A stretch of DNA of 64,000 bases from Oceaniovalibus sp. ACAM 378 (GCF_008085915.1 NZ_VSJK01000007.1:124001-188000), one strand, 5' to 3'; counted from the first letter of the stretch, positions 29,889 to 40,068 are shown. Notes: generated by a model from the sequence alone, not told the origin. Program-made: numbers and translations.

Positions 29889-30443
29889 TTGCACAGAAAC
29901 TTGCCAAATCTATCAATTGTCCTAGGCGGCGCATCGTCGGGAAAATCGGATCTGGCCGAAAGGCTGGTTCTGGCGCGGGGCTTGTCACCGGTCTATCTGG
30001 CCACCGCACAGCCGTTCGACGACGAGATGTCCGCGAAGATCGCCGCCCACCGAGCGACCCGCAGCGGCCTTTGGCAGACGGTGGATTGCCCATTGGATGC
30101 GGCAGGCGCGATACGCGCGCTTGTCCCGGGCCAAATCGCCCTGCTCGACTGTGCGACCATGTGGCTGAGCAATCACCTATTGGCTGACAGCGATCTGGCG
30201 CAGGAAGAAGCCGCACTGATGGCGGCGCTGGCCAATGCCCCATGCCCTGTCGTTGTGGTCACCAACGAAGTGGGTCAAGGCGTGGTGCCCGATAACGCGC
30301 TGGCGCGGCGGTTTCGCGTGGCGCAGGGTGGGTTGAACCGGCGGCTGGCCGAACGCGCCGGGCTCGTGGTCGCGGTGATGGCCGGGTTGCCGATCGTGCT
30401 GAAAGGGCAGATGCCGGATGAAGGGATCGAGGCGATGAATTGA
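29889..30443 (+). CDS. cobU: Adenosylcobinamide kinase/guanylyltransferase
   Basis: 184 residues; phosphorylates adenosylcobinamide and transfers GMP in cobalamin nucleotide-loop assembly. P-loop LGGASSGKSDLAERL is at residues 12-27; the catalytic His region AAHRATRSGLWQTVD and the LLDCATMWLSN and VVVVTNEVGQGVVP blocks are those of CobU/CobP. No ATG is available: starts are TTG at 29889 or TTG at 29901, the second fitting the family N-terminus slightly better. It is coupled to the next gene by overlapping start and stop. Confidence 0.93.
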   Translation: MHRNLPNLSIVLGGASSGKSDLAERLVLARGLSPVYLATAQPFDDEMSAKIAAHRATRSGLWQTVDCPLDAAGAIRALVPGQIALLDCATMWLSNHLLADSDLAQEEAALMAALANAPCPVVVVTNEVGQGVVPDNALARRFRVAQGGLNRRLAERAGLVVAVMAGLPIVLKGQMPDEGIEAMN

Positions 30444-31015
30444 GCGCCATATGGTATTGGGTCCGCCACGGGCCGACCCATCAGAAAGGGTTCACCGGCC
30501 ACCGCGACGTGCCTGCCGATCTGTCGGACACGGCGGCGTTGGGCCGCCTTTCGGCCTATCTGCCCGAGGGTGCATTGATCGTATCATCCGACCTGATCCG
30601 CGCCGTGACCACCGCCGACGCCATTGCCGCTGCGCGCCACCGCCTGCCCAACACCCCCGCCCTGCGGGAGTTCGACTTTGGAACATGGGACGGTCTGACC
30701 TTTGACACGATCGCCGCCCGCGATCCTGATTTGTCGCGGGCCTATTGGGAACAACCGGGTGACATTGCGCCACCCGGCGGTGAAAGCTGGAACGCCGCCG
30801 CTGCCCGTATCCGCCCTTTCGTCGATGAAATGAACACCGCCCATCCCGGCAGACCGATCATCGCGGTGGCCCATGTCGGCGTGATCCTGACGCAACTTTG
30901 CCGCGCCACCGGCAAGACGCCTGCCGAAACCCTGGCCCAGCACATCGACAATCTGTCGGTCACCCGGCTGACCTTTGGCCCCGACGCAGCGGATCCGGTC
31001 AATTATATACCCTGA
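30440..31015 (+). CDS. cobC: Histidine phosphatase, probable alpha-ribazole phosphatase
   Basis: 191 residues. WVRHGPTHQKGFTGHRD contains the catalytic RHG motif; REFDFGTWDGLTFD and VAHVGVILTQL carry the acid and second His. A TTG start at 30440 overlaps the cobU stop codon. Pairing with cobU makes dephosphorylation of alpha-ribazole or adenosylcobalamin phosphate the likely role; the broad phosphoglycerate-mutase family leaves other substrates possible. Confidence 0.82.
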   Translation: MSAIWYWVRHGPTHQKGFTGHRDVPADLSDTAALGRLSAYLPEGALIVSSDLIRAVTTADAIAAARHRLPNTPALREFDFGTWDGLTFDTIAARDPDLSRAYWEQPGDIAPPGGESWNAAAARIRPFVDEMNTAHPGRPIIAVAHVGVILTQLCRATGKTPAETLAQHIDNLSVTRLTFGPDAADPVNYIP

Positions 31016-31100
31016 CGGCGGGGCATCAGCCCTGCGATCCGTTAATCAACCCTTAACCATCCCACCCTAGCCGTTAACCATTGGGGAAACCGGAGGAATC

Positions 31101-32612
31101 GTGGTTGCAAGGGCATATACCGTCGCCTTCGAGGGGATCGAAGCGCGCCTGGTCGAGGTGCAATGCGCCGTCGCCAATGGATTGCCCGCCTTCAGCGTTG
31201 TCGGCCTGCCGGACAAAGCGGTGAGCGAGGCGCGCGAACGGGTGCGCGCCGCCTTGAACGCCCTGTCCATCGCCCTGCCCAGCAAACGGATCACCATCAA
31301 CCTGTCACCGGCGGACCTGCCGAAAGAGGGCTCGCATTTCGATCTGCCCATCGCGCTGGCGCTGCTGGCCGCGCTTGAAATCTTGCCGAAGGACAAGGTG
31401 GAATCAACGCTTGCGCTTGGCGAACTGTCGCTGGACGGCACTTTGATGCCCGTCGTCGGCACCCTGCCTGCCGCGATGACGGCAGCGGAAGAGGAATTGA
31501 CCCTGCTTTGCCCCAAGGCGTGCGGCGCCGAGGCCGCGTGGGTGGATGCCGCCACTGTCATTGCCCCGGCCTCTCTGGCCGAGGTGATCCGCCACTATAC
31601 CGGCACCGCTGTCCTCGACCCTGCCGTCGCCGGACAGGTGACAACCACCGGTTCAATCCGCGATCTGGCCGAGGTAAAGGGTCAGGAGCGCGCCAAACGG
31701 GCGTTGGAAATCGCTGCCGCCGGGCGTCATCATCTGCTTTTGATCGGCGCACCGGGTTCGGGAAAGTCCATGCTGGCCAAACGGATGGCCGGGCTGTTGC
31801 CGCCGCTTTCGCCGATTGAGGCGCTGGAAACCTCGATGATCCATTCCTTGGCGGGGCTGCTGAACGAAGGCGGCATCTCCCGTGACCGTCCGTTCATGGA
31901 GCCCCACCACACCGCGACCATGGCTGCCATCGTGGGGGGCGGCAAAGGTGCAAAACCGGGGCAGATTTCGCTGGCCCACAACGGCGTATTGTTCATGGAT
32001 GAATTTCCCGAATATGGCCGCGCCGTACTGGAAACCCTGCGCCAACCGATCGAAAGCGGCGATGTGGTGGTGGCCCGCGCGAATGCCCATGTGCGCTATC
32101 CGTGCAAATTCCTGCTGATTGCAGCCGCGAACCCCTGCAAGTGCGGCCATATGGCCGATCCGGCGCGCGCCTGCGCCCGCGTTCCCCATTGCGGCGAGGA
32201 TTATCTGGGCCGGATTTCAGGGCCGCTGATGGATCGTTTTGATCTTCGCGTCGATGTGCCCCCCGTGGCGTTTCGTGATCTGGATTTGCCGGCGGATGGC
32301 GAATCGTCGGCCGTGGTCGCTGTCCGGGTCGCCCGTGCGCGCGAGTTGCAGACCCATCGCTATGAGAGGGAAGACGGCGTGCGCGTGAACGCCGATGCCG
32401 AAGGCGCGTTGCTGGAGCGTGTGGCGGCACCCGACACCGCCGGACGCGAATTGTTGCTGCGCGCCGCTGACCGGTTCGGTCTATCGGCACGCGGATATCA
32501 CCGGGTGCTGCGGGTGGCGCGGACCATCGCCGATCTGGAAGATGCCGATTCCGTCGCGCAGCCGCATATTGCCGAGGCGCTCAGCTTTCGCTTGCCGCCA
32601 GCGTCAACCTGA
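31101..32612 (+). CDS. comM: YifB/ComM-family magnesium chelatase-like AAA+ ATPase
   Basis: 503 residues; GTG start with GGAGGAAT directly upstream. The N-terminal Lon-like domain (VVGLPDKAVSEARERVRAAL, LSPADLPKEGSHFDLPIALA) precedes the AAA+ core with Walker A GAPGSGKSML, Walker B NGVLFMDEFPE and the zinc-type CKCGHMADPARACARVPHC loop. In competent bacteria ComM is a hexameric helicase that promotes branch migration during transformation. Confidence 0.93.
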   Translation: MVARAYTVAFEGIEARLVEVQCAVANGLPAFSVVGLPDKAVSEARERVRAALNALSIALPSKRITINLSPADLPKEGSHFDLPIALALLAALEILPKDKVESTLALGELSLDGTLMPVVGTLPAAMTAAEEELTLLCPKACGAEAAWVDAATVIAPASLAEVIRHYTGTAVLDPAVAGQVTTTGSIRDLAEVKGQERAKRALEIAAAGRHHLLLIGAPGSGKSMLAKRMAGLLPPLSPIEALETSMIHSLAGLLNEGGISRDRPFMEPHHTATMAAIVGGGKGAKPGQISLAHNGVLFMDEFPEYGRAVLETLRQPIESGDVVVARANAHVRYPCKFLLIAAANPCKCGHMADPARACARVPHCGEDYLGRISGPLMDRFDLRVDVPPVAFRDLDLPADGESSAVVAVRVARARELQTHRYEREDGVRVNADAEGALLERVAAPDTAGRELLLRAADRFGLSARGYHRVLRVARTIADLEDADSVAQPHIAEALSFRLPPAST

Positions 32613-32616
32613 CGGG

Positions 32617-33585
32617 TCAGACACCCAGCGCCAATTCCACCTCGGCTATCGGAACGCTGCCGGGCGCCATGCCCTCGCGTACCATCCGCGCAGCCAAGCG
32701 GCAGAAATAGGCATTCACCGGAGTCGGGATGCCATTCAACCCTCCCAACAACACGATTTCCCCGTTCAGGTAATCGGTTTCGATTGAACCGGCCCCGCGC
32801 GCCAGACTTTGCGACGAGGAACTGCCGACACGTGCCACACCCTTGATCTCGCCAGTTTTCATCAGCTCTCCGCCACCAATCTCGGTGTTGTCGAGGTCAC
32901 GCCATGCGATTCCGGCGGCGGCCAGAACCGCTTGTCCTTCGGCGCGGATCCGGGTGCCCAACGGTCCCTTGCGTGCCGCGCTGCCCAAGGCCGCCTCCAC
33001 GACATTACCAAGATTCATCAACAGCTTGCCGTATTTTGAAGCGGCTACATCCACCTGAACAAAGCTCGCGATACCCGCCCCGGTCAGAGTGTTTGCCACG
33101 GCCGTGTCAATCGCATCGCTGCCCCCGGACCAGCGCCCCAGATGAAACGCACCAATGTTCGGGGTGCCGAATGCAGCGACTTCGCCGGGCGTCACATGGT
33201 CCGCAGGCAACATGACCGTGACCCCATGAACATCCGCCCCATAGCGCAGCGCCAACCGTTCGTTTTCAACGCCGTTTTGCAGACAGAACACCGGCTGATC
33301 GCGCCAGCCGGCTGCGCGCAACTGCTCCAGCGCGGCACCGGTGTGCTGAGTCTTGATGGCCAGCATGATCACGTCGTCCTTGCGCAGATCCGCCGCAGCC
33401 GGATCGCCAAAACAGGGAAACCGCGCCACCCTTCGGCCCGCGACCGTATGCAGGATCAGCCCCCCGGCCTGCAATGCGGCCAGATGCGGCCCCCGGGCGA
33501 TACCGGCAACGTCATGCCCGGCCAAAGCCAGCGCACCCGCCACGGTGCCGCCGATGGCCCCGACACCGATCACCACGAACCGCAT
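32617..33585 (-). CDS. 2-dehydropantoate 2-reductase-family protein
   Basis: 322 residues. The Rossmann motif GVGAIGGTVAGALALAGHDV is at the N-terminus; ASKYGKLLMNLGNVVEAA holds the catalytic Lys and Asn pattern of ketopantoate reductases (PanE/ApbA). PanE reduces ketopantoate with NADPH for pantothenate and CoA synthesis. The family has paralogs of other function, so panE itself is likely but not certain. The start overlaps the gshB stop by one base. Confidence 0.85.
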   Translation of the reverse strand: MRFVVIGVGAIGGTVAGALALAGHDVAGIARGPHLAALQAGGLILHTVAGRRVARFPCFGDPAAADLRKDDVIMLAIKTQHTGAALEQLRAAGWRDQPVFCLQNGVENERLALRYGADVHGVTVMLPADHVTPGEVAAFGTPNIGAFHLGRWSGGSDAIDTAVANTLTGAGIASFVQVDVAASKYGKLLMNLGNVVEAALGSAARKGPLGTRIRAEGQAVLAAAGIAWRDLDNTEIGGGELMKTGEIKGVARVGSSSSQSLARGAGSIETDYLNGEIVLLGGLNGIPTPVNAYFCRLAARMVREGMAPGSVPIAEVELALGV

Positions 33586-34562
33586 CAGGACAGCCGTTTT
33601 TCGATGGCGTCCCAGATCAGCCGGGTGACATTGGTGCCGTCAAACCGCTCAAGCTCCTGAATGCCCGTGGGCGATGTCAGATTGATCTCGGTCAGATAGT
33701 CGCCGATCACGTCGATTCCGACAAATATCTGCCCTTTTTCACGCAGCAACGGGCCAATCGCGGCACAAATCTCAAGGTCACGTTCGGTCATTGCGACCTT
33801 TTCCGGCCGTCCGCCCACATGCATGTTCGACCGCGTCTCACCGGCCGCCGGCACACGATTGATTGCGCCCACTGGTTCACCGTCGATCAGGATCACCCGC
33901 TTGTCGCCCTTGGTCACGGCGGGCAGGTATTTCTGAACGATCAACGGCTCGCGGTTTATCGCCGAGAACATCTCGTGCAGGCTGGCGATATTGCTGTCAT
34001 CAGGGCCGAGCCGGAACACCCCGGCCCCGCCGTTCCCATAGAGCGGCTTGAGGATGATATCGCCATGTTCCGCCTTGAACGCCCGCAGCGTGGCCAGATC
34101 GCGGGCGATGGTGGTGGGCGGAATCAGATCCGGAAACCGCAGGCACAACAGCTTTTCGGGATAATTGCGCACCCAGAACGGATCGTTGACAACCAAGGTT
34201 CCCGGCGAAAGAAAATCCAGAAGGTGGGTCGTGGTGATATAGCCCATGTCAAAGGGCGGATCCTGACGCAGCCAAACGACATCCCAATCCGCCAGATCGA
34301 CCTCGGCCTCTGCGCCCAGATCAAAGTGGTTTCCCGCCTCGCGCCGGACGGTCAGCGGCCAACCCCGCGCCATCACCCGCCCATTCTGCCAAGACAGCCG
34401 GTCGGGCGTGTAGTAAAACAGCGAATGCCCCCGCGCCTGCGCCTCTTCGGCAATGCGAAAGCTGCTGTCGGCGTTGATATCGACAGAGCCGATCGGATCC
34501 ATCTGCATCGCGATCTTCAAGGCAACAGCGGGCTTCGAGGGGGTAGCGGGGGTCAAGGACAT
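33585..34562 (-). CDS. gshB: Glutathione synthetase
   Basis: 325 residues, ATP-grasp enzyme joining gamma-glutamylcysteine and glycine. Seen are [37 protein letters not shown]-like sequence (here [18 protein letters not shown]), [18 protein letters not shown] and the C-terminal [17 protein letters not shown], all GshB signatures. Confidence 0.97.
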   Translation of the reverse strand: MSLTPATPSKPAVALKIAMQMDPIGSVDINADSSFRIAEEAQARGHSLFYYTPDRLSWQNGRVMARGWPLTVRREAGNHFDLGAEAEVDLADWDVVWLRQDPPFDMGYITTTHLLDFLSPGTLVVNDPFWVRNYPEKLLCLRFPDLIPPTTIARDLATLRAFKAEHGDIILKPLYGNGGAGVFRLGPDDSNIASLHEMFSAINREPLIVQKYLPAVTKGDKRVILIDGEPVGAINRVPAAGETRSNMHVGGRPEKVAMTERDLEICAAIGPLLREKGQIFVGIDVIGDYLTEINLTSPTGIQELERFDGTNVTRLIWDAIEKRLS

Positions 34563-34638
34563 GGCGGGCTCACAGGTTGTTTCGTCCCTTCATGGCGTGA
34601 ACCGCCCCCCGAGACAATGCAAGCCGCGCAGAGGAGTC

Positions 34639-34989
34639 CTACATGAACGCGTTTTCCACGATCCGGATCGTACCGCTTCGATCCATCAGCGCGACATCGA
34701 ACCGCATTCCGGTATTCTGCCCGTCGGGTTCGGCTGCGACATATTCCGTGGCTGTTGCGTGGATTCGTTCAACCTGTCTCCGCCCGACCCGGTGCGCCGC
34801 CTGATCCAGACTGCGTGCCGCCTTCACCTCGATAAAGACGAGCCCGTCGGCGCCGCGGGCCACCAGATCGATCTCGCCGCCGCTACCGCGCCAGCGACGC
34901 CCGACGATCCTGAAGCCCCGCCGTTCATAATCGGCTGCAACCCGGTCTTCCGCGCACAATCCCGCATGATATGAAACAAGTCCGCCCAT
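34639..34989 (-). CDS. yraN: YraN family (UPF0102) endonuclease-fold protein
   Basis: 116 residues. The nuclease-like core GGEIDLVARGADGLVFIEVK carries the E-D-E-x-K pattern of a restriction-endonuclease fold; DRVAADYERRGFRIVGRRWR is the usual N-terminal helix. Function unproven. The ATG at 34989 has AAAGG 11 bases upstream and is preferred to a GTG at 35001. With rsmI and the LpoA-like gene it forms the widely conserved yraL-yraM-yraN neighbourhood, here with yraM divergent. Confidence 0.9.
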   Translation of the reverse strand: MGGLVSYHAGLCAEDRVAADYERRGFRIVGRRWRGSGGEIDLVARGADGLVFIEVKAARSLDQAAHRVGRRQVERIHATATEYVAAEPDGQNTGMRFDVALMDRSGTIRIVENAFM

Positions 34990-35048
34990 CGCGTCTTTCA
35001 CCTTTCTGCCTCAAACCGCACGCTGCGACCATAATTCCCGCGCGCCTC

Positions 35049-35912
35049 TCAGGGTCTGTCGTCCAGTGCGAGCGCGGCCTGATAGACATCCCGCCGCGCC
35101 AATCCCAGCGAATCGGCGACCTGACGCGCGGCATCCTTGACCGTCATCGTTTCCAGAGCGACGCGCAGCGCCTGTTCGATTGTCGAAGCATCGGCAACGG
35201 ACCGATCCCGGTCCACCAGCAGAACAATTTCCCCCCTTGGAGGATCCTCCTCGCACGACTGTAAAAGTTCACCCAGTGTCCCGCGCCGCACCTCTTCGAA
35301 TTTCTTGGTCAGCTCGCGACACAGCGCCGCGCGCCTTTCCTGACCCAACACTAGGCCCATATCCCTAAGAGTTCCTGAAACTCTCTTTGCGGATTCGAAG
35401 TAAATCGTTGTTGCCGGGCAATCCGCCAGCTCTTTCAGCACCCGCTTGCGCGCCGTCGATGCCGGCGGCAGAAATCCCGCGAACAGGAACCGGTCACTGG
35501 GCATGCCCGCAACCATCAAGGCCGCCACCACCGCCGAAGGGCCCGGCGCACCGATAACGGCCAACCCCGCCGCAATCGCATCCCGCGCCAGTGCAAAGCC
35601 CGGATCGGCGACCAGCGGCGTGCCTGCTTCCGAGGCATAGGCGACGGATTTTCCTGCAGCAATCATCGCCAGCAACGACGGACGCACCGCCGCGCCGTTG
35701 TGATCGTGATAGGGAACCAGACGCCGCCCGTTCAGGGGAATCCCGTGTATATCCATCAACTTGCGCGCCGTGCGGGTGTCTTCGGCGGCGATCACATCGG
35801 CCGAGGCAAGAATATCCAGCGCCCGCAGCGTGATATCCCGGGCCGTGCCGATCGGTGTGGCCAGCAGGTACAGACCGGGCGCCAATGGGCGAGTTTCGGC
35901 AATCATCGCCAT
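35049..35912 (-). CDS. rsmI: 16S rRNA (cytidine1402-2'-O)-methyltransferase
   Basis: 287 residues of the tetrapyrrole-methylase (SAM) fold. LLATPIGTARDITLRALDIL, AEDTRTARKLMDIHGI and GPSAVVAALMVAGMPSDRFL are RsmI signatures. It modifies C1402 in the decoding centre. It is divergent from the LpoA-like gene; about 85 bases lie between the starts. Confidence 0.96.
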   Translation of the reverse strand: MAMIAETRPLAPGLYLLATPIGTARDITLRALDILASADVIAAEDTRTARKLMDIHGIPLNGRRLVPYHDHNGAAVRPSLLAMIAAGKSVAYASEAGTPLVADPGFALARDAIAAGLAVIGAPGPSAVVAALMVAGMPSDRFLFAGFLPPASTARKRVLKELADCPATTIYFESAKRVSGTLRDMGLVLGQERRAALCRELTKKFEEVRRGTLGELLQSCEEDPPRGEIVLLVDRDRSVADASTIEQALRVALETMTVKDAARQVADSLGLARRDVYQAALALDDRP

Positions 35913-35998
35913 GGGGCTGCGTCTCCGATTTACACCGTATCAATCTCGGATTAGGGTCGACGGAACAGTTTCCGCACGCCCTGCAAGAGAGTCCGCCG

Positions 35999-37222
35999 AT
36001 GTTTGCCTTTTTGTCCGCCCGCCGCAAGGCCCCGATCCCGGCGCCACGCGATGCGCTGACCTCAATGCGCAATCTGCGGCGCAGCGTTCTTTTGGCCGCC
36101 TGCGGTTTCGCACTTGCCGCCTGCGAACCGGTTGCACTGGGCAAAGTCGGGGGCGGACCTTCGATCGATGCATCGGCACCGGTGCCCGTCGCACTTTTGG
36201 TCCCATCGTCTTCGGCCGACGGCGGAGCGATCATTGCGCGCAGCCTGGAAAACGCGGCGCGTCTTGCAATCGCCGATCTGAAGGGCGTCAAGATCGACCT
36301 GCGGGTCTATGACACCGGCGGCCAACCCGCCCGCGCCGCAGAAGTGGCGTCTCAGGCCGTGGCCGATGGTGCCAAGATCATTCTGGGTCCAGTGTTCCAG
36401 CAGTCGGCAAATGCCGCCGGGCTGGCCGTGGCCGGACAGGGCATCAATGTCCTCAGCTTTTCCAACAGCACCGCGATCGCCGGGGGAAACCTGTACATCC
36501 TCGGACATACATTTGAAAATTCCGCCCAGCGGTTGGTCGGCTATGCCAAACAGCAGGGCAAGTCGCGGATCTATGTCATCCACGGCAACAACGCCGCCGA
36601 GATTCAGGGCCGCGATGCGATCACTGGCGCGATCCAGGCCAATGGCGCCACCCTTGCAGGGGTCGGCGGTTTCGATCTGTCACAGCAGGGGGTGAATGCC
36701 GCCGTGCCGCGTCTGGCCGCCGAGGCAAAAGCCGCAGGCGCAACCGCCGTCTTCATGACTTCGGGCACTGCCGGTGCCTTGCCATTGCTGGTCGAAGGCT
36801 TGCCCGGCGCGGGTCTGTCGCCCGCCACCACACAGTTCGTCGGGCTGCAGCGGCTGGACGTTCCGGCCAACGCCCTGTCCCTGCCCGGATTGCAGGGCAG
36901 TTGGTTCGCCCTGCCCGATCCGAACCTGAACGCGCGTTTCAACAGCCGTTATGCCGCGACCTATGGCGGTCAGCCCCATGCGATTGCCGGGCTGGCCTAT
37001 GACGGTATCGCCGCCATCGGCGCGCTTGTCGCGTCTGGCAAATCGAATGCGCTGACCGGTGCGGCGTTGACCCAAGGGTCTGGCTTTATCGGCGTGAACG
37101 GCGTCTTCCGCCTGCGCCCCGATGGCACCAACCAGCGCGGCATGGCCGTGGCACAGATCCGCAACAACCAGGTGGTGGTGATTGACCCTGCGCCAAAAAG
37201 CTTCGGCGGTGCCGGCTTCTGA
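35999..37222 (+). CDS. LpoA-like penicillin-binding protein activator (lipoprotein)
   Basis: 407 residues. A hydrophobic segment with two lipobox-like sites (VLLAAC and FALAAC, near residues 34 and 41) marks it as a lipoprotein. The rest is a periplasmic-binding-protein-like domain with VALLVPSSSADGGAIIARSL, ADGAKIILGPVFQQSA and GINVLSFSNSTAIAGG, typical of the LpoA/YraM family that activates PBP1a. Position next to rsmI and yraN supports this. An alternative ATG at 36065 would shorten the N-terminus. Its last 41 bases overlap the glnD frame. Confidence 0.85.
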   Translation: MFAFLSARRKAPIPAPRDALTSMRNLRRSVLLAACGFALAACEPVALGKVGGGPSIDASAPVPVALLVPSSSADGGAIIARSLENAARLAIADLKGVKIDLRVYDTGGQPARAAEVASQAVADGAKIILGPVFQQSANAAGLAVAGQGINVLSFSNSTAIAGGNLYILGHTFENSAQRLVGYAKQQGKSRIYVIHGNNAAEIQGRDAITGAIQANGATLAGVGGFDLSQQGVNAAVPRLAAEAKAAGATAVFMTSGTAGALPLLVEGLPGAGLSPATTQFVGLQRLDVPANALSLPGLQGSWFALPDPNLNARFNSRYAATYGGQPHAIAGLAYDGIAAIGALVASGKSNALTGAALTQGSGFIGVNGVFRLRPDGTNQRGMAVAQIRNNQVVVIDPAPKSFGGAGF

Positions 37223-40007
37223 GCCGGCAGCCCCCGACGACACCCACCGCTCGCACGGCGAACTGATCTGCCCAGAAGCAGCGATCTTTGACCGCGCCGC
37301 AATCGGCGCGGCCATCGAAGCCGACATCGCAGGCGAGATCGCAGGCGAGATCACTCCGGCGGCGCAACGTGGCATCATCGTCGACCACATCAAAACAGCC
37401 ATGGACCGGGGGCGGGCCGAAATCGCCACAGCCTTTGCTGCCCGTCCGGATGCCGCCCGCCCCACGGTCCAGGCCTATAGTTATCTGACCGACGGTATCG
37501 TTACCGCGATCTTTGACGCGGCCTGCCGCTATCTGCACCCCAATCCCACGGAAAACGAAACCGTGGCGGTGCTGGCGGTCGGCGGCTATGGCCGCGCCGA
37601 AATGTGCCCGCATTCCGACGTCGACCTGATGTTTCTCACCGCAAAAAATCTGTCGCCATGGGCGGAAAATGTGATCGAAAGCATGTTGTACATGTTTTGG
37701 GATTTGCATCTGAAGGTCGGCCATTCCAGCCGCACGATCAAGGAATGCCTGCACATCGCGACCGAAGATTACACCGTGCGCACCGCACTTCTGGAGAGCC
37801 GGTTCCTGACCGGTGACACGGCGCTGGAAGAAAAGCTGGGCAATATGCTGTGGTCGGACCTGTTCGAATCCACCGGCCCGGAATACATCTCTGCCAAGCT
37901 GGCAGAGCGCACGGCACGTCACCGAAAACAGGGCGATCAGCGCTATGTCGTCGAACCGAATGTGAAAGAGGGAAAGGGTGGCCTGCGCGATCTGCAAACC
38001 CTGTTCTGGATCGCGAAATACGTCAACCGGGTCAAGGATGTATCCGAACTGGTGCCCGCCGGCGTGTTCACTCAGGGCGAATTTGACAGTTTCATCCGGG
38101 CCGAGACGTTTCTTCTGGCGGTCCGCTGCCATCTCCACCTGATCGCCGGGCGGGCAATGGACCAGCTGACCTTTGATATGCAGGTCGAGGTGGCCGGGCG
38201 CATGGGCTATTCCGACGGGGACGGACGGCGCGGGGTCGAACATTTCATGCAGGACTATTTTCGCCACGCCACCCGGGTGGGCGAATTGACGCGGATCCTG
38301 CTGACCGCCCTTGAAGCCGACTATAAGAAAGAGGCGCCCAACCTTGTCGGATTCTTTCGTCGTCAGAAAAAGGCCCGCGCAGGATACCTGATCAAACAAA
38401 ACCGGATCACTTTTGAGGACCGCGCGGTCTTTCTGTCCAATCCGCTGAACCTGCTGCGCATTTTCGACGAGGCCCTGCGCACCGGGAACATGATGCACCC
38501 CGACGCCATGCGCGCCATCGCGTCAAACCTGCACCTGATCGACGACACCGTACGTCGCGACCCCGAGGCCGTGCGCCTGTTCTTCGATCTGTTGCTGAAG
38601 TACCCCAATCCCGAACGCGCTCTACGACGGATGAACGAGTTGGGGTTGCTGGCAGCGTTCCTGCCCGAATTCGAACCCATCGTCGCGATGATGCAGTTCA
38701 ACATGTACCATTCCTATACCGTCGACGAACATACGATCCAGTGTATCAGCGCCCTCGCCCAGATCGAAAACCACGAGCTGGACGACGATCTGCCGATTGC
38801 CAGCCAGATCATCAAAGAAGGCGGGGTGAACCGCAAGGTGCTGTTTCTGGCCCTGTTGTTTCACGACATCGGCAAGGGTCGGGACGAAGACCATTCGGTT
38901 CTGGGCGCCCGGATTGCGCGCAAGACATGTCCCCGTCTGGGCCTGAAACAGGCTGACACGGATACGGTGGAATGGCTGGTCCGGTATCACCTGCTGATGT
39001 CGGATATGGCCCAAAAGCGCGACCTTTCCGATCCGCGCACGATTCGCGATTTCGCCAAGGCGGTGCGCACCAAAAAACGGCTGGATCTGCTGACATTGCT
39101 GACCGTCTGCGACATCCGCGGGGTTGGACCCGGGGTCTGGAACAACTGGAAAGCACAATTGTTCCGCACCCTGTATCGCGAAACCGCATTCGCGCTGGAA
39201 AACGGGCTGGAGGATCTGAACCGCGAAACCCGCGGCGCCGAGGCCCGGCGCAGGCTGCGCGTGGCACTTGGCGGCTGGAACAAGGCACAGATACGCCATG
39301 AAACCCAGCGGCATTATCCGCCCTATTGGCAGGGGCTTGACACCGCGACCCATGCGGTTTTCGCCAAGCTGCTGAAAAACTCCGCTGACGGGGGCATCCG
39401 GATCGACCTGAAACCAGACGCGGAACGCGATGCCACCCGCGCCTGTTTTACCATGGCCGACCATCCCGGCATCTTTTCACGTCTGGCGGGGGCGCTGGCG
39501 CTGGTCGGCGCCAACGTGGTGGACGCGCGAACCTATACGTCGAAAGACGGCTTTGCGACGGCGGTATTCTGGGTTCAGGACGGCGAAGGCGCGCCCTATG
39601 CCGAAGATCGGCTGGACCGGCTGCGCAAGATGATCGGCCGCACCCTGAAAGGCGAGGTCATGACCGGCACCGCGCTTGAGCCGAAGGACAAGCTGAAAAA
39701 GCGCGAACGGGACTTTCGCGTGCCGACATCAATCACCTTCGACAACGACGGGTCCGAGATCTATACGATCATCGAGGTCGACACCCGCGACCGCCCCGGT
39801 CTGCTGTACGATCTGACACGCACGCTTGCCGCTTCGCATATCTCGATTGCCAGCGCGGTGATTGCCACTTACGGCGAACAGGTGGTCGATACTTTTTACG
39901 TCAAGGACATGTTCGGATTGAAAATCTATGCCGAGGCAAAGCAACGGACGCTGGAACGACTTCTGCGCGCTGCGATGGAGCAGGGCAGCGCCCGGGCCCG
40001 GGCTTAG
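37182..40007 (+). CDS. glnD: [Protein-PII] uridylyltransferase/uridylyl-removing enzyme
   Basis: Up to 941 residues. It senses glutamine and uridylylates or deuridylylates PII proteins to control nitrogen assimilation. Domains in order: nucleotidyltransferase with GGYGRAEMCPHSDVDL (about 133), HD hydrolase with FHDIGKGRDEDHS (about 560), then two ACT domains (about 745-820, DHPGIFSRLAGALALVGANV; and 860-930, DTRDRPGLLYDLTRTLAASH). No ATG fits: TTG at 37182 or GTG at 37209 are possible, both overlapping the preceding gene. The length is usual for alphaproteobacteria. Confidence 0.96.
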   Translation: MTLRQKASAVPASEPAAPDDTHRSHGELICPEAAIFDRAAIGAAIEADIAGEIAGEITPAAQRGIIVDHIKTAMDRGRAEIATAFAARPDAARPTVQAYSYLTDGIVTAIFDAACRYLHPNPTENETVAVLAVGGYGRAEMCPHSDVDLMFLTAKNLSPWAENVIESMLYMFWDLHLKVGHSSRTIKECLHIATEDYTVRTALLESRFLTGDTALEEKLGNMLWSDLFESTGPEYISAKLAERTARHRKQGDQRYVVEPNVKEGKGGLRDLQTLFWIAKYVNRVKDVSELVPAGVFTQGEFDSFIRAETFLLAVRCHLHLIAGRAMDQLTFDMQVEVAGRMGYSDGDGRRGVEHFMQDYFRHATRVGELTRILLTALEADYKKEAPNLVGFFRRQKKARAGYLIKQNRITFEDRAVFLSNPLNLLRIFDEALRTGNMMHPDAMRAIASNLHLIDDTVRRDPEAVRLFFDLLLKYPNPERALRRMNELGLLAAFLPEFEPIVAMMQFNMYHSYTVDEHTIQCISALAQIENHELDDDLPIASQIIKEGGVNRKVLFLALLFHDIGKGRDEDHSVLGARIARKTCPRLGLKQADTDTVEWLVRYHLLMSDMAQKRDLSDPRTIRDFAKAVRTKKRLDLLTLLTVCDIRGVGPGVWNNWKAQLFRTLYRETAFALENGLEDLNRETRGAEARRRLRVALGGWNKAQIRHETQRHYPPYWQGLDTATHAVFAKLLKNSADGGIRIDLKPDAERDATRACFTMADHPGIFSRLAGALALVGANVVDARTYTSKDGFATAVFWVQDGEGAPYAEDRLDRLRKMIGRTLKGEVMTGTALEPKDKLKKRERDFRVPTSITFDNDGSEIYTIIEVDTRDRPGLLYDLTRTLAASHISIASAVIATYGEQVVDTFYVKDMFGLKIYAEAKQRTLERLLRAAMEQGSARARA

Positions 40008-40068
40008 GTTTTCGGCCCTTCACAGGAAAATACCCCATGACAACTGACATTTCCCAAGTCGCCGCCTG

